Shown here in pieces: positions 16,343 through 25,909 of a stretch of 64,000 bases of DNA (position 1 is its first letter; every line of letters begins with the position of its first letter). The DNA lies in NCBI GenBank assembly GCA_025370055.1, contig CP073041.1, positions 5,054,272 through 5,118,271 of the forward strand, read 5' to 3'. Under the pieces are notes generated by a model that had not been told where the DNA came from, made no database searches, and saw nothing but the letters and a program-made list of their open reading frames with translations. The DNA is from Woronichinia naegeliana WA131 (GTDB taxonomy: Bacteria > Cyanobacteriota > Cyanobacteriia > Cyanobacteriales > Microcystaceae). The translations under genes and the position numbers were made by a program.

Positions 16343-17932
16343 CTAGACAAAATCCTTGCCCTCTAATTCGGTGGTTTGCTCTGAGCTTCCTAATAACTGC
16401 TGACAAGCGATCGCCTGACTCTGGGGCATCTGACCATAACTAAATACCCAGGGAAAGTCAGGAGACAATTGGGAACGGAACCACTCTAGAACGTAGGGAC
16501 TACCGTAGAGAATTAGGCCTTGCAACCAATTCGCCTGAAAAATAGTTTGATAAAAATGTTCGGCTTCTGGTGTTAATCCGGCGGTACCTCGAAAGGGATT
16601 ACCGCGCACAAAAACCTGCAACAACGTCGGCAAGGCTGCCAAGCTGACTTGGCCCAGGCTACTTTGATCTAACAATTGTCGTTGATAACCAAAGACTTGG
16701 GGAATCGTCACACTCGGACAGGCTCGGTCTAAAAAATCGCAATTTAATAAATCATCGACAATGATCAGATTGCGCTTAGCGATCGCCGTTTCCAGGGCTA
16801 AAGGTAAAATGCCTCCCGTTTGCAGACCCGATTTAATGATCTCCTGAACCGTTTGTCTGGATGCTGGTTGAGCAACCTTGAGAGGATGGGGAGTCACTGA
16901 AGCGATCGCTAAATGGTTCTTAGCCTGTTGAATGCGGTGAACTGATTGCTCAATTCTGGCTTCTGTTAAACGTCCTGATTCCACAGCGGCCCACACCGCC
17001 TCAATGGTTTCCACCGGATCTGGGGGCATCAGTAAAATATCGGCTCCTGCTTCTAAAGCTCGGACTGCCACTTCCCCAGGACTAGCAATCTGAGTAACAC
17101 CCCCCATAATTAGCGCGTCAGTGACAATCAACCCTTCAAAACCCAAATTTTCTCGCAATTGTCCCGTCAAAATTGCCGCCGAAAGGGTAGCCGGATTTTC
17201 TCGATCCCAAGCCGGAATCTGAAGATGGGCGGTCATCACCGTATCCACACCAGCAGCGATCGCCGATTGAAAAGGTGGTAACTCTACCGCAGCCAAACGT
17301 TCAGGGGAATGGGAAAGCACTGGAAGATGCAAATGGGAATCGGTGGCCGTATCGCCATGACCTGGAAAATGTTTCGCCGTTGTTAAAACTGAATATTGTT
17401 TTGCTCCTTCAATAAAAGCTGTGACTAAGGCACTGACTATGGCCGGGCGATCGCCAAAGGCCCGAATATTGATCACCGGATTATCGGGATTATTATTCAC
17501 ATCGGCGATCGGTGCTAAAACCCAATTAATACCCAGAGCTAAGGCTTCTTGAGCGGTCACTTCCCCCATACGTCGGGCATAGTCCTTAGCCAAATCTAAA
17601 TTCTGTGCAGCGATCGCGCCCAAAATATAGGGTGGCGGGAACCAGGTCGCTCCGGCAAAACGTTGACCTACCCCTTCCTCAATATCAGCAGCAATTAAAA
17701 GCGGATTACTAGACCAGGACTGTAACTGTTGAGTGCGTTGGGCTAATTCGGCAGCACTTCCTCCCAAAAGAATCACCCCACCCAAATTTAAGGTTTCTAA
17801 CCAATCTCTTAGCTGGGCATTGAGGGGTTCCCAGACTGGATAACGAATTTGGTGATCAAACAAAAAGCCTGAAGCTCGAACAACAATTAATTGGCCAATT
17901 TTTTGTCGTATTTGCCAATCCGCTTTACTCAT
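16343..17932 (-). CDS. GH3 beta-N-acetylhexosaminidase (NagZ-like)
   Basis: About 529 aa from the Met at 17932 (MSKADWQIRQKIGQLIVVRA); an ATG at 17962 would overlap the neighbouring gene more. GH3 catalytic barrel with the NagZ signature KHFPGHGDTATDSHLHLPVL (His-Asp acid/base loop) and nucleophile region GLIVTDALIMGG. The C-terminal ~180 residues (after ~350) form the alpha/beta domain, which NagZ of Gram-negatives often lacks. Expected to remove GlcNAc from muropeptides or glycans. Cytosolic by lack of a signal peptide. Confidence 0.9.
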   Translation of the reverse strand: MSKADWQIRQKIGQLIVVRASGFLFDHQIRYPVWEPLNAQLRDWLETLNLGGVILLGGSAAELAQRTQQLQSWSSNPLLIAADIEEGVGQRFAGATWFPPPYILGAIAAQNLDLAKDYARRMGEVTAQEALALGINWVLAPIADVNNNPDNPVINIRAFGDRPAIVSALVTAFIEGAKQYSVLTTAKHFPGHGDTATDSHLHLPVLSHSPERLAAVELPPFQSAIAAGVDTVMTAHLQIPAWDRENPATLSAAILTGQLRENLGFEGLIVTDALIMGGVTQIASPGEVAVRALEAGADILLMPPDPVETIEAVWAAVESGRLTEARIEQSVHRIQQAKNHLAIASVTPHPLKVAQPASRQTVQEIIKSGLQTGGILPLALETAIAKRNLIIVDDLLNCDFLDRACPSVTIPQVFGYQRQLLDQSSLGQVSLAALPTLLQVFVRGNPFRGTAGLTPEAEHFYQTIFQANWLQGLILYGSPYVLEWFRSQLSPDFPWVFSYGQMPQSQAIACQQLLGSSEQTTELEGKDFV

Positions 17933-18332
17933 ACCTATCTGTATCATCAGTGTGAGTTCCATTATAAGCTATCATGGCAATTTTGCTGCATACATCTAAA
18001 ATCTCACGGTGGATGGTAGTATAAAGTAAGCTATAAAAATCCAGTGAAAATTTGACAAGACTTCTTATCGGGGGAAAAGTATTGAGATTCAGACCTCCGA
18101 GGAATCCATTAATAGTTTCAATAGATTCATCGGTAGATTTAATCGCTTCCTTCGTAGAGTTAAATTGATTATTAACAAGCAATGTAGATTGATTCAAAAT
18201 CAAGATTATAGTAAGGGTTGCAAAAATTACAGTCTGCAAGAGAAGCTCGGCAAAAATTTTATTTAACCAATCAAAAATCGCATACATTAAAATATTTAAT
18301 ATTCCATAAAAGAAAATGTTAACAACTAACAT
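17925..18332 (-). CDS. Small membrane protein, unknown
   Basis: 135 aa. Two hydrophobic segments near the N-terminus (VNIFFYGILNILMYAIFDWL and ELLLQTVIFATLTIILIL), then a hydrophilic region STKEAIKSTDESIETINGFL and an amphipathic tail. Overlaps the start of the GH3 gene by 8 bp, which suggests co-transcription. No family recognised. Base composition is lower in G+C than the GH3 gene. Confidence 0.5.
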   Translation of the reverse strand: MLVVNIFFYGILNILMYAIFDWLNKIFAELLLQTVIFATLTIILILNQSTLLVNNQFNSTKEAIKSTDESIETINGFLGGLNLNTFPPIRSLVKFSLDFYSLLYTTIHREILDVCSKIAMIAYNGTHTDDTDRYE

Positions 18333-18398
18333 TTTATTGACATTTTTGCTCAGTTTACTAATCCTAACGCTGGGATAATCTTGTATGATTTTAGAAAA

Positions 18399-18650
18399 TT
18401 AGAGACGAGTTCCTACTATTGATATACTGAGAAAAATAATTATTTTGATAAGATTTTTTTGATCCAGACCAAAAGCTTCCAATTGTTGAGCAATTTCTAT
18501 CAATAATCCCCAAAATTCATTCATTCTTTCAAAAAATCTGGATGCAAATATACAATAGTTTGAAAACGTAAAAATTTCATTCAAGTATAAGTTCATTAAA
18601 AAAAGTGAGGCCAGTAGGCTATCACAGCAACAAGGCTCACTTTTCGACAA
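18399..18650 (-). CDS. Small hypothetical protein
   Basis: 83 aa, cysteine-rich head (MSKSEPCCCDSLLASLFLMN), one C-terminal hydrophobic segment (LIKIIIFLSISIVGTRL). No family recognised and no strong ribosome site; could be spurious or a remnant. It lies in an A/T-rich stretch between two other unknown genes on the same strand. Confidence 0.3.
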   Translation of the reverse strand: MSKSEPCCCDSLLASLFLMNLYLNEIFTFSNYCIFASRFFERMNEFWGLLIEIAQQLEAFGLDQKNLIKIIIFLSISIVGTRL

Positions 18651-18664
18651 ACCAGTATTAACTT

Positions 18665-19042
18665 TTACTTTCTACTCAACGAAAACCCTCGGCGATCGCG
18701 CTGTTTCTTCATATTTTCTCGTTCAGTACGAGTGACGAAACGGATTGCCTCCAAAGTAGGAGTATAAATCAACTTATCGACTTCTCTGTTCTGCTCTTCG
18801 CTTTCAGCTAATCCCTGAGAGATAAAACAGTCCAATAGGTCTTTCAGATTTTGACCGATACGACTAGTTTCAATTTCAAAGCGACTAGGGGTCGTCGCCC
18901 TCAAATTAACTAATTCTCTGAGGATAACATACTGCTCACTTGTTAACCCACGACGATTTAACAAGTTATTATTCAGAATAGACGGGCGATCGCCCAACGT
19001 TTGAGTTTTATTCATGGCTTTTCTTTCTTCTTTCGGGAGCAT
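18665..19042 (-). CDS. Hypothetical protein with winged-helix-like region
   Basis: 125 aa, or 116 aa from the internal Met at 19015 (MNKTQTLGDRPSILNNN), which has a purine-rich AGAAGAAAG upstream. RRGLTSEQYVILRELVNLRA and LLDCFISQGLAESEEQN resemble the helix pattern of MarR/PadR-like winged helices, followed by a basic tail MKKQRDRRGFSLSRK. Function unknown; a DNA-binding role is inference. The HIP1 site GGCGATCGC lies within the 3' end. Confidence 0.5.
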   Translation of the reverse strand: MLPKEERKAMNKTQTLGDRPSILNNNLLNRRGLTSEQYVILRELVNLRATTPSRFEIETSRIGQNLKDLLDCFISQGLAESEEQNREVDKLIYTPTLEAIRFVTRTERENMKKQRDRRGFSLSRK

Positions 19043-19083
19043 CCCAAATTTGCAGTAAGTATAAATGCTTAGTTACAAAGAAG

Positions 19084-19468
19084 GGGAAAGGGGATAATCT
19101 AAAAAGTTATAAAAATTGGAGTACAAAAAATGAACGTTGAAGATAAGCAAAAATTAGACGACCATCTCAAAGCTATCGCAGAAATCATGGTCAGAAATAC
19201 GCAAAAAGAAGACTTGAAAAGCTTTGAAAGTATAGAACTAGCGGTACGAGAGCAAATGTTGACGGTCGTAAGTCCAGCTATTGGCCGTTTTTTTTGTGAA
19301 ACAGCAACAGGAACAAAAGCAGGAAGAGAAAGAACAGTGGACAGTATTATCGGAAAAGTAAAAATTACAGAAAAACAGGCGAAAAAGCTAGGGTTAGAAA
19401 AAAATAAACAAGTGAGTCCTTATTTAGAAAAATGCTGCTTAAATATTGTAGCCTGTGAGTCATTTGAG
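19084..19468 (+). pseudogene. ISKra4-like transposase N-terminal fragment
   Basis: ATG at 19130 starts MNVEDKQKLDDHLKAIAEIM...; VREQMLTVVSPAIGRFFCE and ITEKQAKKLGLEKNKQVSPY align with the ISKra4-type transposase at 50514-51622 (VRTQMLEIVGPTMGEFFF; ISQKQARKLKVSPKIVLSP). Unlike that one, the frame is continuous through the site where the other needs a shift. It ends at ~19468, where the IS4-type element begins. Only the first ~110 codons remain. Confidence 0.75.
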
Positions 19469-19470
19469 AG

Positions 19471-21072
19471 CTGACTTTTCCCGTTAAGTCCAAAATCCAG
19501 CAATGCAAACTTCTAGAGGCTTTATCTGGCAAGGGTTTGAGTAATGATTCTCTTGACAGGAAAAAAATATTCTGAAGCCATCATCCCGCTTATCGTTCAA
19601 ATTTCAAAAACAAAGGATGAAGGGAGTATGAGACTGTAAAATGGAGAAAATCTTAAAGGGCAGGTCAAAAAATGTTGGAATGGTGGACAAAAAACTTTGC
19701 CAGTTGTGAATTGGGAGACGAGAGGCTAAACAATCGTGCCTTCTCGATTGGGAAAAAGTTAAGTGAGGGGTTTGGAAAAGCCTTATCAGAAGTGTTTAAG
19801 GGAGGAAACGAGTTAAAGAGGGCCTATGAATTTTTGGGAATCCGAAAACAGACTTTGTCAAGATAATAGAGCCGCACTGTGAAATGACAACTGCCGCCGT
19901 AGAAGAATATAAGATAATGCTATCAGTCGGAGATACGACCTTCTTAGATTATCGCAATATCAAGGAAAAAAGGGAAGGGTATGGGCCGACTGGAAAAGGA
20001 GGGAATGGATTAATACTGCATAGTGCTTTAGCAATTGAGCCAGAAAAAGGACAAGTATTAGGTTTATTATGGCAAAAACTGTGGAATAGGGAGGTAAAAG
20101 AAAAGCCCCCAACAGATGAAACGGCGAAGCAGAAAAAAGAAAGACAGAAAGAACAAAGAAAAGCAGCTCGTCAAAGACCATTTGAGGAAAAAGAATCCTA
20201 CAAATGGGTAGAGGCTCTAAACACCTGTGAGAAACAGGTAGAAAGTTCAACGAGGGTAATTCATGTATTTGACAGAGAAGGAGATGTTTCAGAAGTCTTT
20301 GACTCAGTGCGTCAACTCAAGCATACAGGAGTGCTGGTCAGAGCGTCTCATAATCGTAGTTTAGACAAAAATAGTGAACGACTTTGGCAACATTTGGAAT
20401 CAGAACCGATTCGTTTTCATCAAGAAATCGAGATTCCGAGTACAGGAAAAAGAAAAGCACGGAAGGTTAAGCTTGCCGTCCGATTTTGCTCAGTTAATCT
20501 ACGAACTCCCTATCGTTTTGATAATCGTGACCCGTTGAATGTCTATGCTGTTTATGCGACAGAAATCGATTGTCCCGAAGGCGAAACTCCTTTATCTTGG
20601 ATGCTTCTGACTACAGAAGTTGTTGAGACTATTGAGATGGCTGTCACTATTCTTCGTTGGTACACCTACCGATGGCGGGTTGAAGAATTTCATAAAGTCC
20701 TTAAGTCTGGTTGTCAGAGTGAGCGTTATCGACTTGCCTCTGATGGAATGAAAACTCTTTTGGGTTTTTTAAGTGTCATTGCTGTTGAACTTTTACACGT
20801 TACTTATCTTCATCGTACCCAGCCCGATGCTCTCGCGATTGAAATTCTTAATCCTCTTCAACTTCAGGTGTTAAAAGCAGCCGCCTCTCAAAAACTTCCC
20901 CCTATTTTGACTGTTGCTTGGGCTGTCGAGTCTGTTGCTTTTCTTGGTGGTTATCTTGAACATCGTCGTAAAACTCCTCTCGGTATCCAAGTCCTTTGGC
21001 GCGGTTGGTTGAAGTTGCATGACCTTTGCCAAGGCTGGCAGCTTGCAATCCGCACTTAACGGGAAAAGTCAG
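19471..21072 (+). mobile_element. IS4-family (Tn5-like) element, 1602 bp, without matching flanks
   Basis: Ends CTGACTTTTCCCGTTAAG...CTTAACGGGAAAAGTCAG. The copy at 51870-53471 has the same length and a 10 bp duplication GTTTAGGAAT, but here the flanks differ (CATTTGAGAG left, ATGTCTAGTC right), so the two sides were probably brought together by recombination between copies or an adjacent deletion. Confidence 0.9.
19672..21059 (+). CDS. IS4/Tn5-like transposase in two frames
   Basis: ORF 1 (19672-19866, MLEWWTKNFASCELGDERLN) matches the N-terminus of Tn5-type transposases. ORF 2 (from ~19884) carries the DDE domain: MLSVGDTTFLDY, VIHVFDREGDVSEVF and the YREK signature YTYRWRVEEFHKVLKSG. The two are joined by a -1 shift at GAATTTTTGGG (19828-19838): with one more T the frame reads EFFGNPKTDFVKIIEPH, the expected family sequence. 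The second full copy has the same five-T run. Either the source copy was already frameshifted, or slippage on the T run rescues it. Confidence 0.8.
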
Positions 21073-21156
21073 ATGTCTAGTCTTAAACTATTTTTCTATT
21101 TTCTCAAAGCCTTACACCATAACTTTTTCCAACTTTGATCAGACGATACCAGTTCC
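21073..21156 (+). other. 84 bp segment duplicated in reverse at 25763-25847
   Basis: ATGTCTAGTCTTAAAC...GACGATACCAGTTCC recurs as reverse complement next to the IS5 remnant at 25629-25790. Here it is wedged between the IS4-type right end and a truncated IS1182-like copy, so it is probably a leftover of the IS5-type element that was the IS4 target. Confidence 0.7.
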
Positions 21157-21932
21157 GATGGTTCATTTTCGTAAAAAAATAGGAATGGAATTAATAAATA
21201 AAATTAATAAAGAAATAGAAAAAAAAGCGACGGGTGTAGCGTCAGAAAAAAAAGAAAATGAAGGAAAGTTATTGTTAGATGCGACTTGTACACCAGCAGA
21301 TATAAAATATCCAACGGATATAGGAATATTGAATGATGCCAGAGAAAAAACAGAAAAAATAATAGATAAGCTGTATGAAGAAATAAAAGAGAAAAGGAAA
21401 GAAAAGCCGAGGACTTATAGGGAAGTGGCAAGAAAAGAGTACTTAGCCATAGCAAAAAAACGTCGTGTGTCAAAAAAAGAAAGAAGAAAAGGAACAAAAA
21501 AACAACTAGGATATATAAAAAGAAACTTGTCTGATATAGAAAAAATGATAGAAGAGGGAGCAAAGTTAGAAAAACTAACGAAAAAAGAGCAAGAAGAGCT
21601 TGTAACGATAGGAAAAGTGTATGAGCAACAGTTAGAAATGTATGAAAAAAAGACAAATAAAGTAGAAAACAGAATTGTGAGTGTAAGCCAACCTCACGTG
21701 CGTCCAATAGTGCGTGGAAAAGCGGGAAAAGCAGTAGAGTTTGGAGCTAAAATATCGGCAAGTAATGTGAATGGCTTTGTCTTCTTAGACAAATTAAGTT
21801 GGGATAATTACAACGAATCGGGAGATTTACAAGCGCGAATAGAAGAATATAAAAGGGAAACAGGATGTTATCCGGAATCGGTTCATGTGGATAAAATCTA
21901 TCGAACAAAAGCGAATCGAGCTTATTGTAAAG

Positions 21933-23322
21933 GGGTGTGACCTTTAGTTGATGAAGGAAAAGAAAAGTGTTAACATGGGATGAAAAGTGACAAAGAGGAA
22001 ACAATGATGACAGCAAAACTAATTAATGTAGAGGGTTCAAAGATAAAAATAGAACTAACATTAGAACTCAGTCGTTCAATGTTGGATACAGAAATAAATA
22101 TTCAAAAAGGCTTAAACGAAGTAGGTTGCATCGCCAGCAAAGAAGCCTTGAAATATTTAGATACAGATGGTTCACCCTTAAAAATCGGTGAAGAAATCTG
22201 GAAGAGTAAGGGAGAGCAACCGAAAGAATATCAAACACCTTATGGTGAGGTTATAGTGAATCGTCATGTATATCAGCGTTCACCTTTGAGGAAAAACGTA
22301 TTGCCCCTTAGAAAGAGAAGCAAGGATAATCATAACATCAACGCCATTATTGGCAAAACAGGTATCCTCAAAAATGTCAGGGATGGCAGGCAAAGAGGTG
22401 AAAAATGATTTATTAGAAAATCATGGTAGAAAAGTAGCGCTATCCTATATCCAAAGATTGAGTGAAGCAGTAGGAAGTGTGGTACAGGCAAAAGAAGAAG
22501 CGTGGAGTTATGCCCCGCCCAAGGAGGATAGCCAAATTGCAACAGTGGGAATAGGATTAGATGGAACCTGTATGCTGATGTGTGAGGATGGCTACCGTGA
22601 AGCAATGGTGGGAACCGTTTCCCTATACGATAGTGAAGGCGAACGTCAACAGACAATCTATCTAGGTGCGGCACCAGAGTATGGAAAAAAGAGTTTTCTA
22701 GAAAGATTAGAAAGAGAAATTGAGCGAGCGAAAAACCGTTATCCAGAGGCAACATTGGTCGGGATAGCAGACGGGGCAGAATCAAATTGGAAGTTTTTAG
22801 AAAAGCAAACGGAAGAACAGATATTAGATTTCTATCATGCCTCTGGTTACTTAGGTGCCTTGGCAGAAGCGTTGCATCCGAATACCGTGTCAAAACAAAA
22901 AGAATGGTTGACTGAAAATTGTCGAGAACTCAAGCATGAAAAAGGAAAAGCAGGAGAACTGCTAAATCTGATGAAAGAAGTCAAAGAAGAAAAAAGTCAT
23001 TCTAAGAATCTTACCGAGAAACTACAAGCGGCGATTACTTATTACGAGAATCATCAGCATCAAATGGATTATGCTGAATACATAGAGAAAAAGTATCCGA
23101 TTGGTTCAGGTGTTACGGAAGCAGCTTGTAAGACGTTGGTCAAACAACGATTATGTTGTTCAGGGATGCGATGGAAGGAAAAAGGAGCAGGAATTATTTT
23201 GAGCCTACGAGCTTTGGTATTGACCAAGGAACGATGGAGTCAATTTTGGGCAAAACTTGATCAATATGGGTTCCCTGTAGAACCCTGATTACAACAGCTT
23301 TTATCAACTAAAGGTCGCACCC
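21933..23322 (+). mobile_element. ISKra4-family element, complete (1390 bp)
   Basis: Ends GGGTGTGACCTTTAGTTGAT...ATCAACTAAAGGTCGCACCC, with a 9 bp duplication ATTGTAAAG (21924-21932, 23323-23331) inside an IS1182-like copy. It is the reference for the split copies at 178-637/5897-7759 and 43214-54191. Confidence 0.95.
21980..23288 (+). CDS. ISKra4-family transposase, two frames (+1 shift)
   Basis: ORF 1 (21980-22408) begins MKSDKEETMMTAKLINVEGS and holds the N-terminal domain up to VYQRS; the frame then needs a +1 step near 22290 to continue as KTYCPLEREARIIITSTPL... into ORF 2 (22350-23288): GIGLDGTCMLMCEDGYREAM (first Asp), IADGAESNWKFLEK (second), DFYHASGYLGAL, KKYPIGSGVTEAACKTLV (Glu), CCSGMRWKEKGAG. 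The fragment at 53805-54191 reads VGGKTYCPLERE in a single frame at this point, so CACCTTTGAGG is a one-base insertion variant, shared with 7283-7711. Probably inactive unless frameshifted. Confidence 0.85.
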
Positions 23323-23799
23323 ATTGTAAAGAAAGGGATATAAGAATGAGTGGTCCCCGATTGGGAAGACCGCCGAAAGAGGTGAGCAAAGAAAAAAAGA
23401 AAGAGGCACGCTCAGATGAAAGAGTGCGTAATGCCATTGAGGGTAAATTCGGACAGGGAAAGAGGAAATTTAGTCTTGGTCGAGTGATGGCCAAACTACC
23501 TGAGACCTCGGAAACGGTAATTGCGATGAACTTTTTGGTAATGAATCTTTCTACTCTACTTCAGAAGACAAAAAGTAAAAAGTTGTAGAGTCGTTTTTCT
23601 TGTGAAAAATGGTGTTAATTTTCCTCTCTTTTGTGAGGAGTGATTTGTGTTGACCTTTTTAGACAGAAAGGAACAATAGATTAAACAAAATCTGTATTTT
23701 GATTTGTTTCCATAAGGATAAGTTATCTATGCTTTTTCAGTCCATACTTCCCTAACCCACATTTCTTTCGTTTTTTGACTTTTTCAGCAAGCCCTATTT

Positions 23800-24011
23800 A
23801 GGGCTTGCTGAAAAAGTCCACAAAACGAACCTAGATGCCACAGGGCGCGAAAAATGGTGACTTCAGAGATCAGTTTCCAGTTTTACCCCACATTTTTCCA
23901 GCAAAGTGCATGGATTTTGAGCCTCCAAATGCCATAACCTTGCATCTGATCGTTTGTAAAATGCCTGAAAGTATTGTCTAGCAAGGATTTCATCCTTATT
24001 CAGCAAGCCCT
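23800..24011. repeat. MITE-like element B (212 bp, ATTT duplication)
   Basis: Ends AGGGCTTGCTGAAAAAGTCC...CTTATTCAGCAAGCCCT; ATTT flanks it on both sides (23796-23799, 24012-24015). The left ~30 bp nearly equals the reverse complement of the IS1182-like right end. No ORF. Nearly identical to 43457-43668 in reverse. Confidence 0.9.
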
Positions 24012-24049
24012 ATTTATACCATTTGAATTTGGAATTGCTGATTGATGAC
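24012..24049. repeat. Solo terminal repeat of the CAGCAATTCC IS family
   Basis: TTTATACCATTTGAATTTGGAATTGCTG ends at 24040, a right end identical to that at 25575; nine bases (ATTGATGAC) then separate it from the left end of the next copy. It is the end of another, deleted copy. Confidence 0.75.
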
Positions 24050-25575
24050 CAGCAATTCCAAATTCAGAATGTAGTCAAAGATACAAAAGGCTCGATGTAT
24101 TTACTGGCAAGGGTTTTGCTATGAAAATTGCCAATTAATCAACTAGGAAGAATTCGAGACAGCGAGAGAAACTGAGTCGTCAAGCATAAAATCTAAAAGA
24201 TGATGCCAGCTTTCAAAGAACAGATATTTGGTCAAAGAGAGAATATCTTGAAAGAATCCCTTACGAGTGCCGCGTTGGACGCGAATTCTCTGGTAACGTT
24301 CATCAACCAAACCTAAAACCGTGTGCAAGAGAAAAGCCAGCAAATTCAGGGTAAGCAAAACAGAGGCGAGGTGTTGTTTACCATGCCCAAAATTATGCTC
24401 TAAGTGATAGCCTCGATTTTTGAGAATATTGTGATTCTCGTTCTCAGTACGCCAACGAGTCCGTCCAGCACGACAGACATCAAGAACGATGTGAGGGGTG
24501 AGAAAATGATTGGTAATCCAACTATTGTGATAAAGAAGTTGAGCATCGGATTCGCGGTGGATTTTTAGCTCACACCAGTTAACCAACAAAGCAGGCTGTT
24601 GGTCTCGCAGGGGAATCTGATTGAGATAACGGCAGTGCCAAATCTCGAAATACTTCCCATTCCAACGTCGGTGTTGAGTGGTTTTGACTTCTCCATTAGT
24701 TTCTAAATAGTTTAACCATTCATAGAGTGTGGGATGAGAAGTCGGTAAACAGACGAAGATAAAGTTGAAATCGTGGTCGAGACAGTGCTGACAAGTGGGC
24801 TGACGACTGTACAAGTCATCCCCTAGCAGAGTTATCTTCTGTCCCGCAAACAGACTAGCATGGTTACTTATCCAACGTTTCGCCGCATTTTGCTCACAAT
24901 CTTGCTTTTCAGAACCGTCTTGAGGGGTAATAAATTCAGGGGGTAAGGAAAAAACTGATTCATGGTCTGGGGAAACAATCACGGGCAATAATGCCTGATG
25001 GAAGTAGGTGACTTTTCCCTGTTTTGACGTTTTGGTTGAACAGCATGGACAATTTACTTTTTCCGAACTGTAGTAATTTGTCCCATCCATTGCTACTAGA
25101 AGATTTCCCCTCAATATTTCATAGGCTTTCAAGAATCCCATGCTCCTCAATGCTTGGTAAATTAACCCAAACAAAGGGAATAGACTACTCGCTGCTACCC
25201 CATCCACAATGTTGCGAATCTGTTCTACTGTTGGTATTTTTTCTAGTCCAAACAAGCTCTGAGCATTATCTCGCCCACAACGGCTGTTAAGCTGACGTTG
25301 GTACTCTAAAAATGACTCATTTTGCATAAAAAAGGCGGCAAATGCCCCCAGTATCGCCTCTCTTAGACTATATTTCGTTGCATTACTAACCGAACGGGGG
25401 TCATCTATCTTCCCAATGACCTCGTTTAAACAGTGAACGATTCCGTCAAAACTTAGGTCGTTTACTTCCATCTTTCTCTCTGCAAAATCAGTAGACACTT
25501 TTCTCTTTATTCATAACTTCCTATAGGTCAAAGTTTTTCTGTCTCTATTTATACCATTTGAATTTGGAATTGCTG
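24050..25575 (-). mobile_element. Complete IS with CAGCAATTCC ends (1526 bp)
   Basis: Ends CAGCAATTCCAAATTCAG...GAATTTGGAATTGCTG. Copy 2 at 45519-49660 has a 9 bp duplication ATTTTTGAG; here the nine flanking bases are ATTGATGAC on the left and their reverse complement GTCATCAAT on the right, consistent with an inversion between two copies. Confidence 0.9.
24143..25498 (-). CDS. DDE transposase, ISAs1/ISNCY-like, intact
   Basis: 451 aa from a GTG start. N-terminal region SVSNATKYSLREAILGAFAA resembles the start of ISAs1/IS4-like transposases; DDE candidates are LLVAMDGTNYY, ITLLGDDLYSRQ and GRTRWRTENENHNILKNRGY (Glu near the end). Two Cys pairs (CPCCSTKT; CQHC) are present. I cannot fix the family; a domain search would. 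Intact frame; copies at 1-100 and 45612-49583 are partial or interrupted. Confidence 0.85.
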   Translation of the reverse strand: MSTDFAERKMEVNDLSFDGIVHCLNEVIGKIDDPRSVSNATKYSLREAILGAFAAFFMQNESFLEYQRQLNSRCGRDNAQSLFGLEKIPTVEQIRNIVDGVAASSLFPLFGLIYQALRSMGFLKAYEILRGNLLVAMDGTNYYSSEKVNCPCCSTKTSKQGKVTYFHQALLPVIVSPDHESVFSLPPEFITPQDGSEKQDCEQNAAKRWISNHASLFAGQKITLLGDDLYSRQPTCQHCLDHDFNFIFVCLPTSHPTLYEWLNYLETNGEVKTTQHRRWNGKYFEIWHCRYLNQIPLRDQQPALLVNWCELKIHRESDAQLLYHNSWITNHFLTPHIVLDVCRAGRTRWRTENENHNILKNRGYHLEHNFGHGKQHLASVLLTLNLLAFLLHTVLGLVDERYQRIRVQRGTRKGFFQDILSLTKYLFFESWHHLLDFMLDDSVSLAVSNSS

Positions 25576-25628
25576 GTCATCAATTAAGGCTCTTGACATT
25601 AGTGGATAATTATGCTGTTCAAGTGGAG

Positions 25629-25790
25629 CTACGCTAACCATATAACTGATGCTGCCAGATAGATGCCTCCTAGAAAATTGGCTGTGCGCTTGTCGTAACG
25701 AGTCGCAAGCGCACGATATTGTTTGAGTTTCGCAAAGAAGTTTTCGACTAAATGGCGGGCTTGGAACTGGTATCGTCTGATCAAAGTTGG
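25629..25790 (-). pseudogene. IS5-family transposase C-terminal remnant
   Basis: Minus-strand frame reads RRYQFQARHLVENFFAKLKQ, YRALATRYDKRTANFLGGIY and ends LAASVIWLA, stop at 25629-25631. This is the typical end of IS5-group transposases (RHLVE..F..LK..R..ATRYDK). The N-terminal domain is missing; 25800-25850 continues with a non-matching segment shared with 21073-21156. Confidence 0.85.
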
Positions 25791-25909
25791 AAAAAGTTAT
25801 GGTGTAAGGCTTTGAGAAAATAGAAAAATAGTTTAAGACTAGACATCGGCCCGTTATTATTATACTATTATTATTGTCATTATATCAAAGAAGAAGGAAA
25901 CAGAAAACA

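Larger units (their letters stand above)
21155..23795 (+). pseudogene. IS1182-like element copy C, 5'-truncated and split by ISKra4
   Basis: Begins inside the transposase at GGTTCATTTTCGTAAA (codon ~110), runs to 21932, is interrupted by ISKra4 (21933-23322), and resumes to the right end TTTTTCAGCAAGCCCT at 23795. ATTGTAAAG is duplicated on either side of ISKra4. Coding sequence otherwise intact with the eight-A run. No start remains. Confidence 0.9.
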
